From assembly GCA_036501845.1 (NCBI GenBank), contig DASXZO010000092.1:1-30829 (forward strand): a stretch of 30,829 bases of DNA. Direction: 5' to 3'. The DNA is from JBBREP01 sp036501845. Its GTDB lineage: Bacteria; Actinomycetota; Acidimicrobiia; IMCC26256; PALSA-610. The notes below the pieces were generated by a model. It did not search any database, was not told the DNA's origin, and saw only the letters and a program-made list of their open reading frames with translations. The translations under genes and the position numbers were made by a program. This document shows positions 1 through 6,310 of the stretch, in pieces (position 1 is the first letter of the stretch; every line of letters starts with the position of its first letter).

Positions 1-2
1 CG

Positions 3-314
3 AACCTCGCGAGCATCGTGCGCGAAGCGGGTGCCATGTTCGCGCAGCTCGCCGACGCGCTCGACGCCGGCGACCGAAGTGCGGTGACGGCCTTCTTCGC
101 GCGTGGTGTGCACGGGCGAGTGGAGTTCGAACGCCGCACCGCGCTGCCCACCACACTCACGATCGCGCCCGCTGATGTGGCCCGCGATGACGCCTCGGTG
201 CGTGACACGTTGCTCGACCTCGGACGCCGTGGCGGTTACGTCACCCACATCGAACGCGGCGCCGACGCGCTGATGTTGCGTGCGCGCGTCCCCGAGGCTG
301 CGGAGCAGTCGTGA
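3..314 (+). CDS. C-terminal fragment of an unrecognised protein (5' end outside window)
   Basis: The frame is open from the first bases of the window (reading N-L-A-S-I-V-R-E-A-G) to a TGA at 312-314, so this is the 3' end of a longer gene; the internal GTG at 18 is probably not its start. About 103 residues are visible. The stop overlaps the GTG start of dapC by 4 bp (GTGA), so it is probably co-transcribed with the dap genes. The helical segment with ALDAGD...FFARG is loosely reminiscent of the C-terminal helical region of prephenate dehydrogenases, but the conserved motifs of that family are not visible, so I make no functional assignment. Codon usage matches the neighbours. Confidence 0.6.
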   Translation, partial: NLASIVREAGAMFAQLADALDAGDRSAVTAFFARGVHGRVEFERRTALPTTLTIAPADVARDDASVRDTLLDLGRRGGYVTHIERGADALMLRARVPEAAEQS

Positions 315-1474
315 CCGTCACGCCGGCTCCCGACACGGCCGCGCGCCTCGCCGCGCTGCGCGACCTCGCCCTGACGCATCCCGATGGCCTCGTCGACTGC
401 ACGATCGGTTCGCCATGCGATGCCGTGCCCACCGTCGCGGTCGACGCCGCGGCGCAGGCTCTCAGCGGTGCCGCCGGTTATCCGATGTCGCCCGGCAGTC
501 CCGACTTTCGAGCCGCGTGGTCGCGCTACTTCGCGCGCCGCTTCGGTGCGAACCTCGCCGCCGACGCCATCGCCGCGTGCCCGGGCACGAAGGAGCTCAT
601 CGCATCGTTGCCGACTCAGCTCCGAGTTGTGCTCGGCGACACGGCAACCAAAGGCCGCGACACCGTGTTGCTCCCCGGGCTGGCGTACACCACGTATGCC
701 GACGGCGCGGCCGCTGCCGGTTGCCGTCCCGTGCGTGTGCCGGTCGACGGGAACTGGCAACCTGATCTCGCTGCGATCGCGCCCGACGACGCGTCGCGTG
801 CGCTCCTGCTCTGGCTCAACACACCGGCGAACCCCACCGGCGTGGCGATGGACCGTGCGCAGCTCGACGCCGCGATCGCGTGGGCGCGCGAGCGGGGGAT
901 CGTGGTGGCGAGCGACGAGTGCTACCTCGATCTCGTCGAGGGTGCGCCCACCGCGCTCGCGGGCGACGGGCACGACGACGGCGTGCTCGCCGTGCATAGC
1001 CTGTCGAAGCGCTCGAACTTCGCGGGAATGCGCGCGGGGTGTTACGCCGGCGACGCGCAACTCGTGGCTGCTCTCGCCGCGCTCCGCCGCACCCTCGGGC
1101 TCATCGTTCCCACGCCGATCCAGGCCGGTGCGATCGCGGCGCTCGACGATCACGAACACGTGCTCGCGCAGCGGGCGCGTTACGAAACCCGCCGTCGCGC
1201 GGTGTTAGCGGCAGTGGAACCGTTCGGCGTCGTGCACGACGGTGGCGCGATGCCGTTCTACCTGTGGCTGCGCGGCGAATCGCGAGCCGGAGGCGGCGCG
1301 GTCCACGATGGTGGATGGGCGTTGGCCGAACGCTTCGCCCGAGCCGGTTGGCTCGTCACGCCGGGCGCTACGTTCGGTGCGGCCGGTGCCGAGCACGTTC
1401 GCCTCGCGCTCGTACAGCCCGACGACGTGCTGGCGCGTGCCGCCGAACGGTTCATGGAACGAGAGGGACGATGA
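311..1474 (+). CDS. dapC: Succinyldiaminopimelate transaminase DapC
   Basis: This is a 387-residue fold-type I PLP aminotransferase. Visible family motifs are NTPANPTG, the DECYLDL segment whose Asp contacts the PLP ring nitrogen, and SLSKRSNFAGMRAG, in which Lys233 is the probable Schiff-base lysine. The known role is transfer of an amino group from glutamate to N-succinyl-2-amino-6-oxopimelate in the cytoplasm. The assignment to DapC rather than another class I aminotransferase rests on context: it lies directly ahead of dapD and dapE. The GTG start at 311 overlaps the previous stop by 4 bp, and its own stop overlaps the dapD ATG by 4 bp, implying translational coupling. Confidence 0.88.
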   Translation: MTVTPAPDTAARLAALRDLALTHPDGLVDCTIGSPCDAVPTVAVDAAAQALSGAAGYPMSPGSPDFRAAWSRYFARRFGANLAADAIAACPGTKELIASLPTQLRVVLGDTATKGRDTVLLPGLAYTTYADGAAAAGCRPVRVPVDGNWQPDLAAIAPDDASRALLLWLNTPANPTGVAMDRAQLDAAIAWARERGIVVASDECYLDLVEGAPTALAGDGHDDGVLAVHSLSKRSNFAGMRAGCYAGDAQLVAALAALRRTLGLIVPTPIQAGAIAALDDHEHVLAQRARYETRRRAVLAAVEPFGVVHDGGAMPFYLWLRGESRAGGGAVHDGGWALAERFARAGWLVTPGATFGAAGAEHVRLALVQPDDVLARAAERFMEREGR

Positions 1475-2298
1475 CCGAGCTCGCCACCACGATCACGAAG
1501 CTGCACGAGGCCGGTGCCGACTACGAGTCGGTGTTGCCGCGCGCGCAGGCCTACGACGCGGTGCGCACCGCGATGGAGATGCTCGACCGGGGCGAGGCCC
1601 GCGTGGCGGAGCCGGCCGGTGACGAAGTGGTTGTGCACGAATGGTGCAAGCATGCCGTGCTCATGTGGTTCCGGGTGAACGACATGGACACCATCGAGGT
1701 CGGGCCGTTCGAGTATGCCGACAAGCTCCCGCTGAAGCGCGGGTACGCCGCGGCGGGTGTGCGCGTGGTGCCCGGCGGCAGCGCCCGTTTCGGCGCGTAC
1801 CTCGCGCCGTCGGTGGTGATGATGCCGGGCTACGTCAACGTCGGCGCGTACGTCGACGAAAGCACGATGGTCGACACGTGGGCCACCGTCGGGAGTTGCG
1901 CGCAGATCGGCAAGCGCGTGCACCTCTCGGGAGGCGTCGGTATCGGCGGCGTGCTCGAACCGCCGAACGCGGTGCCCGTCGTGGTGGAGGACGACTGCTT
2001 CATCGGCAGCCGTTGCATGGTCGTCGACGGCGCACGCGTGCGCAGCAACGCCAAGCTCGGTGCGGGCGTGATCCTCGCCCGCAACACGCCGGTGATCGAG
2101 GCCGACACCGGTCGCGAGGTAGGGCGCGGCGACGTGCCGAGCGGCGCAGTGGTCGTGCAGGGCACACGAATGAAGGAATTCGCCGGGGGCACGTTCGGGC
2201 TGCCGTGCGCGCTCATCCTGCGCTACCTCGAGCCGGGCCAGGGGCACGATCGCCTGCAGCTCAACGAGATGCTGCGCGAGCACGGCACGATGGCGTGA
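1471..2298 (+). CDS. dapD: Tetrahydrodipicolinate N-succinyltransferase DapD
   Basis: This 275-residue protein transfers succinyl from succinyl-CoA to tetrahydrodipicolinate, the first committed step of the succinylase pathway. An N-terminal helical domain is followed by a left-handed beta-helix of hexapeptide repeats (roughly residues 100-210: GYVNVGAYVDE, ATVGSCAQIG, VHLSGGVGIGGVLEP, CFIGSRCMVVDGARV). The motif STMVDTWATVGS and the C-terminal GRGDVPSGAVVV match the DapD form of about 275 residues typical of proteobacteria rather than the longer form known from mycobacteria. The ATG at 1471 overlaps the dapC stop. The frame is open far upstream, but that extension lies antiparallel in phase over dapC and has no family similarity. 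Confidence 0.93.
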   Translation: MTELATTITKLHEAGADYESVLPRAQAYDAVRTAMEMLDRGEARVAEPAGDEVVVHEWCKHAVLMWFRVNDMDTIEVGPFEYADKLPLKRGYAAAGVRVVPGGSARFGAYLAPSVVMMPGYVNVGAYVDESTMVDTWATVGSCAQIGKRVHLSGGVGIGGVLEPPNAVPVVVEDDCFIGSRCMVVDGARVRSNAKLGAGVILARNTPVIEADTGREVGRGDVPSGAVVVQGTRMKEFAGGTFGLPCALILRYLEPGQGHDRLQLNEMLREHGTMA

Positions 2299-2311
2299 GT
2301 CGCGCGCACCA

Positions 2312-3418
2312 GTGACCGACGCCGCCACCACCCTGGTCGATCACGACGGGAGCGACCTGCTCGCACTCACCGAAGCGCTGTGCCGCGTGCCGTCGGTGTT
2401 TCCCGACGAGCGGGTGCTTGCCGATGCGGTCGAGGCGCGCGTGCGTGCGCGTGCGAGTGGCCGGCGCGGGCGAGTGCGCGTCGACCGCGTGGCCAACAAC
2501 GTGGTGGCGCGTACCGACCTCGGGCTCGAGCGGCGCATCGTGCTCGGCGGCCATCTCGACACGGTGCCCGCGAACGGCAACGCCGAGCCGCGCCGCGAGC
2601 GCGACACGCTCCACGGTCTCGGCACGGCCGACATGAAGGGCGGGCTCGCGGCGATGTTGCGACTCGCCGATCAGCTCGGTGCCGGCGCCAGGCCGCGCTT
2701 CGACGTCACCCTCGTGTGGTACGAGGCCGAGGAGGTGGCCGACGAGCACAACGGTCTGCGCCACCTTTTCCGCGACGCGGCCGAGCTCGTCGCCGGCGAC
2801 TTCGCCATCTTGCTCGAGCCCACCGGCGGTTGGGTGGAAGCCGGATGCCAGGGGAGCCTGCACATGCAGGCGATCTTTCGTGGCGCGCGCGCTCATACCG
2901 CGCGCCCGTGGATGGGCGTGAACGCGGTGCACAAGGCTGCGCCGGTCCTCGAGCGCATCGCCGCCCACGTGTCCGACAACCCGGTGGTCGACGGGCTCGA
3001 GTTCCGCGAAGCGCTGCAGGTGGTGCGGGTGGAGGCTGGAGTCGCGAACAACGTCGTGCCCGACGAGTGCACCGTGGTGGTGAACCGGCGGGTCGCGCCG
3101 AACCTCACGCTCCACGAGGCCGAAACCCAGGTACGGGCGTTTCTCGACGGCGCCGACGAAGTTGCAGTGGTGAACGGGTCACCGCCGGCGGCGCCGAACC
3201 TGTCGAACCCGCTCGTGGCCGAGTTCGTCGGCACGCTCGACCTCGCGGTGCGGCCCAAGCTCGGCTGGACCGACGTGGCGCGCTTCGCCAATCACGGCAT
3301 CCCGGCGATCAACTTCGGACCCGGCGACCCGACGCTCGCGCACACCGCGCAAGAGCGTGTCGAGCGCGCCGACGTCGAAGGTTGCCACCGCGTGCTCGCA
3401 CACTTCCTCGGCGTATGA
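2312..3418 (+). CDS. dapE: Succinyl-diaminopimelate desuccinylase DapE
   Basis: This 368-residue M20-family zinc hydrolase releases succinate from N-succinyl-LL-diaminopimelate. GGHLDTVP carries the first metal-ligand His (residue 81) and the catalytic Asp two residues later; GLGTADMKGGLAAML holds the bridging Asp; WYEAEEVAD holds the catalytic Glu pair; LLEPTGG and a C-terminal FGPGDPTLAHTAQE segment with a late His complete the active site. The dimerisation lid lies between about residues 180 and 290. The GTG start at 2312 is 13 bp after the dapD stop. With dapC and dapD it completes three consecutive steps to LL-diaminopimelate, for peptidoglycan and lysine. Confidence 0.9.
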   Translation: MTDAATTLVDHDGSDLLALTEALCRVPSVFPDERVLADAVEARVRARASGRRGRVRVDRVANNVVARTDLGLERRIVLGGHLDTVPANGNAEPRRERDTLHGLGTADMKGGLAAMLRLADQLGAGARPRFDVTLVWYEAEEVADEHNGLRHLFRDAAELVAGDFAILLEPTGGWVEAGCQGSLHMQAIFRGARAHTARPWMGVNAVHKAAPVLERIAAHVSDNPVVDGLEFREALQVVRVEAGVANNVVPDECTVVVNRRVAPNLTLHEAETQVRAFLDGADEVAVVNGSPPAAPNLSNPLVAEFVGTLDLAVRPKLGWTDVARFANHGIPAINFGPGDPTLAHTAQERVERADVEGCHRVLAHFLGV

Positions 3419-3421
3419 CGA

Positions 3422-3450
3422 CGCAGCGATCGTTGCGTTCAGGCGCTGCG
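3422..3450. terminator. Possible bidirectional hairpin between dapE and the PilZ gene
   Basis: CGCAGCG (3422-3428) and CGCTGCG (3444-3450) form a 7-bp stem with a 15-nt loop between two convergent genes. It overlaps the last codons of the PilZ gene and has no T tract, so the terminator call is tentative. Confidence 0.3.
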
Positions 3451-4065
3451 CGCGAGGTGCACGATCGCGGCGTGCAGCTGCTGCACGTGACCGGCCGTCA
3501 CCCGTTCGAACAGGAAACCGGTCCGGAACGCCTCCGCTGATTCGCGCTCGCACGTCTTCACCGTGGCGCGCACCTGGAACGCCGCGCGGTGCGGCGGAAG
3601 CGAGAAGCGCAGGAGCGCCACGGCACCGATGCGAATCTGGCTCGGTAGTACCGCGCCAACGCCCTGGATCGACAGGTCGAACGCGTGCGCCCGCCACCGC
3701 GGATCGGGGCCGGGCCGGTCGGTGATGCCCACCACCTCCACCCGCTCGTGGAACGGCACCCGTGGGTGACGGCGCTGCCCGGCGCCGACCAGGTCCACGA
3801 GCTCGAGCGTCACGCAGTGGCGGCCCTGCTCGTCCTCCTGCACCCGCGTGATCGACGCCGCGACTCGTGCGGCCTGTTCGCCGTCGACGCCGAGCACCAC
3901 CCACACGGCGCGCCCGATCGGGATGTCGGGTTGCGACGTCAGTGCCACTACGGCAGTCCGACCGTCGAACGCGACGAGATCGCCTTCGAGCGAGATGAGA
4001 CGGTCGAATTCGATCTGTGCCCACGCCTGGGTGGAGTGGGTCGCCAGGCGTGGTTTGACGCTCAC
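3439..4065 (-). CDS. PilZ-domain protein, probable cyclic-di-GMP receptor
   Basis: This 208-residue soluble protein has a C-terminal PilZ domain. The two signature c-di-GMP-binding motifs are both intact: RxxxR at residues 98-102 (RRHPR) and DxSxxG at 130-135 (DLSIQG). The N-terminal 90 residues (beta-rich, with GRAVWVVLGVDGE) resemble a YcgR-N-like or second divergent PilZ barrel, but I cannot assign this firmly. The expected role is binding of cyclic di-GMP and relay to an unknown partner. The GTG start is at 4065. It lies 64 bp downstream of lexA on the same strand with a hairpin between, so it is probably a separate transcription unit. No motility or cyclase genes are visible nearby to indicate the output. 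Confidence 0.8.
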   Translation of the reverse strand: MSVKPRLATHSTQAWAQIEFDRLISLEGDLVAFDGRTAVVALTSQPDIPIGRAVWVVLGVDGEQAARVAASITRVQEDEQGRHCVTLELVDLVGAGQRRHPRVPFHERVEVVGITDRPGPDPRWRAHAFDLSIQGVGAVLPSQIRIGAVALLRFSLPPHRAAFQVRATVKTCERESAEAFRTGFLFERVTAGHVQQLHAAIVHLARSA

Positions 4066-4105
4066 CCGGCGATTGTCGACGGGTCGATCGTCCTACCTGA
4101 GATGA

Positions 4106-4122
4106 ACCCCCGAATGGGGGGT
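4106..4122 (-). terminator. Putative lexA terminator hairpin
   Basis: ACCCCC (4106-4111) and GGGGGT (4117-4122) can form a 6-bp stem with a 5-nt loop beginning 8 bp beyond the lexA stop codon. There is no T tract, as is common in high-GC actinobacteria. Confidence 0.45.
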
Positions 4123-4129
4123 CGGTGGG

Positions 4130-4891
4130 CTACAGGCGCCGCAGGACCGTGACGACCTTGCCGTAGATCACGATCTCGGCGGGGTCGAAGATCATGTCGA
4201 CGAGGGCGGGGTTGGCCGGGCGCAACACGATCTTGTTGCGCTTGCGCAGGTAGGTCTTCACCGTCGCCTCCTCGCCCGGGATGCCGGCCACGACGATGTC
4301 GCCCGGCTCGGCCGTGGGCTGTGAGCGCACCACGATGAAGTCGCCGTCGAAGATCCCGGCCTCGATCATCGACTCGCCCCGCACCTTCACCATGAAGAGG
4401 TCGCCGCTGCCGGTGAAGTCTTCAGGGACGGGGAGCGACTCCTGGATCTGCTCGGCGGCCAGCACACCCGTACCTGCGGCCACGTCGCCCACGAGCGGCA
4501 CATACCGCACCGTGGCCCGCTCGACCGGCGCCGTGGACATCGGCTCGTAGGCGAGGTCGATCGCCCGAGGCTTGGTGGGGTCGCGGCGCAAGAAGCCCTT
4601 GTCCTCGAGCGCCGCGAGGTGTGAGTGCACCGTGGACGGCGACGACAGACCCACCGCTTCGCCGATCTCGCGTACCGACGGCGGGTAGCCGCGGCTGCGG
4701 ACCGATTCGTCGATGAACTCCAGCACCTGGCGCTGGCGCGGCGAGAGCCCTTCCATGCGGCGCTTCAGCGGCGGTCGGGTGGGGAGCTTGCTCACCAAGT
4801 GCGCGGGCATCGCACTGGTGGTTCCACCGGATGAGCCACTCGTCGATCCACTGGTAGATCCACTGGCGGTGGGGCGGGCGTCGGGAGTCAT
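4130..4891 (-). CDS. lexA: LexA repressor, SOS regulator
   Basis: This is a 253-residue LexA. A winged helix-turn-helix (about residues 47-115; LSPRQRQVLEFI, GYPPSVREIGEAVGLSSPSTVHSHL) precedes the S24 autoprotease domain. The self-cleavage bond is Ala139-Gly140 in DVAAGTG; the catalytic dyad is Ser174 (RGESMI) and Lys212 (ATVKTY). It represses DNA-damage genes until RecA filaments trigger cleavage. The first 45 residues are an unusual Ser/Gly/Thr-rich extension encoded in part by 12-bp direct repeats. The ATG at 4891 is chosen because a plausible promoter lies so close that the transcript would begin at this codon; later Met codons (28 and 46) are alternatives. An SOS-like box overlaps the promoter, indicating autoregulation. 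Confidence 0.95.
   Translation of the reverse strand: MTPDARPTASGSTSGSTSGSSGGTTSAMPAHLVSKLPTRPPLKRRMEGLSPRQRQVLEFIDESVRSRGYPPSVREIGEAVGLSSPSTVHSHLAALEDKGFLRRDPTKPRAIDLAYEPMSTAPVERATVRYVPLVGDVAAGTGVLAAEQIQESLPVPEDFTGSGDLFMVKVRGESMIEAGIFDGDFIVVRSQPTAEPGDIVVAGIPGEEATVKTYLRKRNKIVLRPANPALVDMIFDPAEIVIYGKVVTVLRRL
4833..4866 (-). repeat. 12-bp direct repeats in the 5' end of lexA
   Basis: GATCCACTGG occurs at 4845-4854 and again at 4857-4866 (12-bp period), with a degenerate earlier unit GAGCCACTCGTC at 4833-4844. On the coding strand these encode the Gly-Ser-Thr-Ser repeats in the non-conserved N-terminal tail of LexA. Confidence 0.7.
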
Positions 4892-4897
4892 GGCCGA

Positions 4898-4926
4898 AAG
4901 TTAGCACGATCATGCGTTCGCTGCAA
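4898..4926 (-). promoter_or_regulatory. Probable lexA promoter giving a leaderless mRNA
   Basis: On the minus strand, TTGCAG (complement of 4921-4926) and TAACTT (complement of 4898-4903) are separated by 17 bp. The -10 element ends 6 bp before the ATG at 4891, so transcription should begin at or next to the start codon. No ribosome-binding site is therefore needed, which supports the 4891 start. Confidence 0.5.
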
Positions 4927-4936
4927 ACACCCGTTC
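4925..4936. promoter_or_regulatory. Imperfect SOS box (LexA operator) at the lexA promoter
   Basis: AAAC-ACCC-GTTC differs at one half-site base from the actinobacterial SOS core GAAC-N4-GTTC and overlaps the -35 element of the inferred lexA promoter. That is the expected position for autorepression. Confidence 0.5.
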
Positions 4937-4970
4937 GGATTTCGGCTTGACTCGACTACCCGCCATCCCG

Positions 4971-4982
4971 GAACATGTGTTC
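4971..4982. promoter_or_regulatory. SOS box (LexA operator) for the LysM division-inhibitor gene
   Basis: GAAC-ATGT-GTTC is a perfect match to the GAAC-N4-GTTC core and is flanked by C/G. An overlapping perfect 12-bp palindrome, GTTCGTACGAAC, spans 4979-4990. A -35-like TTGACT lies at 4947-4952, so the box would cover the -10 region of the rightward promoter. The position between lexA and the LysM gene matches the known mycobacterial arrangement. Confidence 0.75.
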
Positions 4983-5055
4983 GTACGAACGTACTGTCGC
5001 AACCCCATGGTTCGCTGACGGTGCACGCAAGCCGCAGGTGAACGAAGGACCCGCC

Positions 5056-5433
5056 ATGACCACCACCACGATCCCGATGCCCACCCTCGAGCCCTACCGC
5101 CGGCCACAGCGGACCCGGCCCGTGACGGCCCCGACCACCAGGCCGTCACGGGCCGTCTACCGGCGGCGGCGGGCCGTCGTCGCCCTCGCCGGCGCATTGT
5201 TCGTGTTGGCCGGCGCGCGCGCCGCCGATGCCGTCACCACCGGGTCGGGCAGGGTCGTCCAGCCCACCCAGAAGGTCGTGCACTACGAGGTGAAGCCGGG
5301 CGACACGCTCTGGTCGATCGCGCACACGCTGGCACCGTCGCAGGACCCGCGCGAGGTCGTCGACCTGCTCGCACAGGCCCACGGCAGCGCCACGATCCAA
5401 CCCGGCGACGTCATCAACTGGGCCGGCAACTGA
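5056..5433 (+). CDS. LysM-domain membrane protein, probable SOS-induced cell-division inhibitor (YneA/ChiZ-like)
   Basis: This 125-residue protein has a basic cytoplasmic N-terminus (RRPQRTRP, YRRRR), one membrane span at about residues 40-58, and an extracytoplasmic LysM domain at about 77-122 (YEVKPGDTLWSIAHTLAP...IQPGDVINW) that would bind peptidoglycan. The ATG at 5056 is preceded by GAAGGA (5044-5049); an upstream in-frame ATG at 4975 lies inside the SOS box and is unlikely. Divergent position from lexA, the SOS operator, and the following nrdR all match the mycobacterial lexA-Rv2719c-nrdR locus, where the LysM protein is damage-inducible and delays division. No catalytic hydrolase domain is visible here, so inhibition of division is inferred from synteny. 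Confidence 0.78.
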   Translation: MTTTTIPMPTLEPYRRPQRTRPVTAPTTRPSRAVYRRRRAVVALAGALFVLAGARAADAVTTGSGRVVQPTQKVVHYEVKPGDTLWSIAHTLAPSQDPREVVDLLAQAHGSATIQPGDVINWAGN

Positions 5434-5499
5434 CCACGGCCGCGGATGGCCAGCGGTGGGCGGCAGCGGGCGCGTTCGGCGGCCATTAGCGTCGAGTGC

Positions 5500-5964
5500 G
5501 TGCGATGCCCGTACTGCCGTGCCGACGACGACAAGGTGGTCGACTCGCGCGCCGCGGAGCAGGGCTCGGCCATTCGCCGGCGTCGGGAGTGCCTCGAGTG
5601 CGGTCGGCGCTACACGAGCTACGAGCGGGTGGAGGAGGTGCCGGTGCTCGTCCGCAAGCGCAGCGGCCGGGTCGAGCCGTTCGACCTCGTCAAGCTCACC
5701 GCGGGCATCGAGCGGGCTGCGAGCGGGCGGCTGGCGGCACCGATCATCGTGGCCCTGGCCTCCGATGTCGAGGACGAGCTGCGCGAGTCGGGCGCCGAGG
5801 TCCCCTCGGACGCCATCGGGGTCGCCGTACTCGCGAAGCTGCGGGGCCTCGACCAAGTCGCCTACCTGCGCTTCGCGTCGGTCTACAAGGGCTTCGAGGA
5901 CGCCGCCGACTTCGCCCGCGAGCTCGGCGAGCTGCAGAAGACCACCGCGCCCAAGGAACGCTGA
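5500..5964 (+). CDS. nrdR: NrdR, transcriptional repressor of ribonucleotide reductase genes
   Basis: This 154-residue protein starts with the family-typical MRCPYC. A four-Cys zinc ribbon (CPYC...CLECGRRYTSYE) contacts DNA, and an ATP-cone domain (from about residue 47, VLVRKRSGRVEPFDLVKL) senses ATP/dATP. It represses ribonucleotide reductase genes when dATP is high. The GTG at 5500 is preferred because NrdR proteins begin at this Cys-rich motif; an upstream ATG at 5446 would add 18 residues without family similarity. It follows the LysM gene by 66 bp and precedes its likely target nrdJ, whose upstream region carries an NrdR-box-like sequence. Confidence 0.93.
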   Translation: MRCPYCRADDDKVVDSRAAEQGSAIRRRRECLECGRRYTSYERVEEVPVLVRKRSGRVEPFDLVKLTAGIERAASGRLAAPIIVALASDVEDELRESGAEVPSDAIGVAVLAKLRGLDQVAYLRFASVYKGFEDAADFARELGELQKTTAPKER

Positions 5965-6065
5965 CCAACCCACATCGTCGGACCGCGCGTGTGGTCCTCA
6001 TCGGGTCGGCTGCGGCGGTCTGGCGGAGCGCGCCGCGGGTGTTGTCCGAGGTGACGCAAGAGTTC

Positions 6066-6085
6066 GCCTGATCCTTCCGTCAGGC
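6066..6085. repeat. Inverted repeat downstream of nrdR
   Basis: GCCTGA (6066-6071) and TCAGGC (6080-6085) form a 6-bp stem with an 8-nt loop, ending just before the -35 element of the nrdJ promoter. It may be a weak nrdR terminator or an upstream control element. The rest of 5965-6310 contains only the nrdJ promoter, its operator and leader; no other gene or recognisable cobalamin riboswitch was seen. Confidence 0.3.
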
Positions 6086-6086
6086 A

Positions 6087-6116
6087 TTGACATCGCAGTA
6101 GTTCCAGTGCTGTAAT
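6087..6116 (+). promoter_or_regulatory. Probable nrdJ promoter (-35/-10)
   Basis: A perfect -35 TTGACA (6087-6092) and a -10 TGTAAT (6111-6116) are separated by 18 bp. Transcription would start near 6123, leaving a leader of about 190 nt before the nrdJ ATG. The -35 is unusually canonical for this genome. Confidence 0.55.
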
Positions 6117-6148
6117 TCAACCCCATCTCGCGGTTGGGTCCGCGCAAT

Positions 6149-6176
6149 CCACAACATCTTGTGTATAGCGTTGTGG
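6149..6176. promoter_or_regulatory. NrdR-box-like operator upstream of nrdJ
   Basis: CCACAACATCTTGTGT (6149-6164) has the dyad ACAA-N4-TTGT and resembles the NrdR-box consensus. A second TTGTGG at 6171-6176 repeats the right arm one helical turn downstream and also forms a perfect dyad with CCACAA at 6149-6154. The site lies about 26 bp downstream of the predicted transcription start, where bound NrdR could block nrdJ. Confidence 0.55.
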
Positions 6177-6310
6177 AAAGCATGTGGACGGGCGGAGTAC
6201 CCGAGCCCGGCCGAGCACCAGGAGATGCGACCAGCAGCAGGCACCACCCACCACATCCGTTACCAGTCGGCGCCCGCACCAGTCGAGCGGGGCGCAAGGG
6301 GAGACAACAC

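Noticed and set aside
749..775. A GGGAACT followed by CCTGATCTC inside dapC, resembling the ECF promoter blocks
   Set aside because: The spacing and second block do not match (no GACGACCTGAT), and it lies inside a coding sequence.
236..2331. Long minus-strand open frames opposite dapC and dapD
   Set aside because: They are shadows of genes with strong motifs, with low-complexity Arg/His/Ala translations.
5965..6310. Possible cobalamin riboswitch upstream of the cobalamin-dependent reductase
   Set aside because: I could not find the conserved B12-box sequence or the usual multi-stem layout; the region is explained by a promoter and an NrdR-box-like site.
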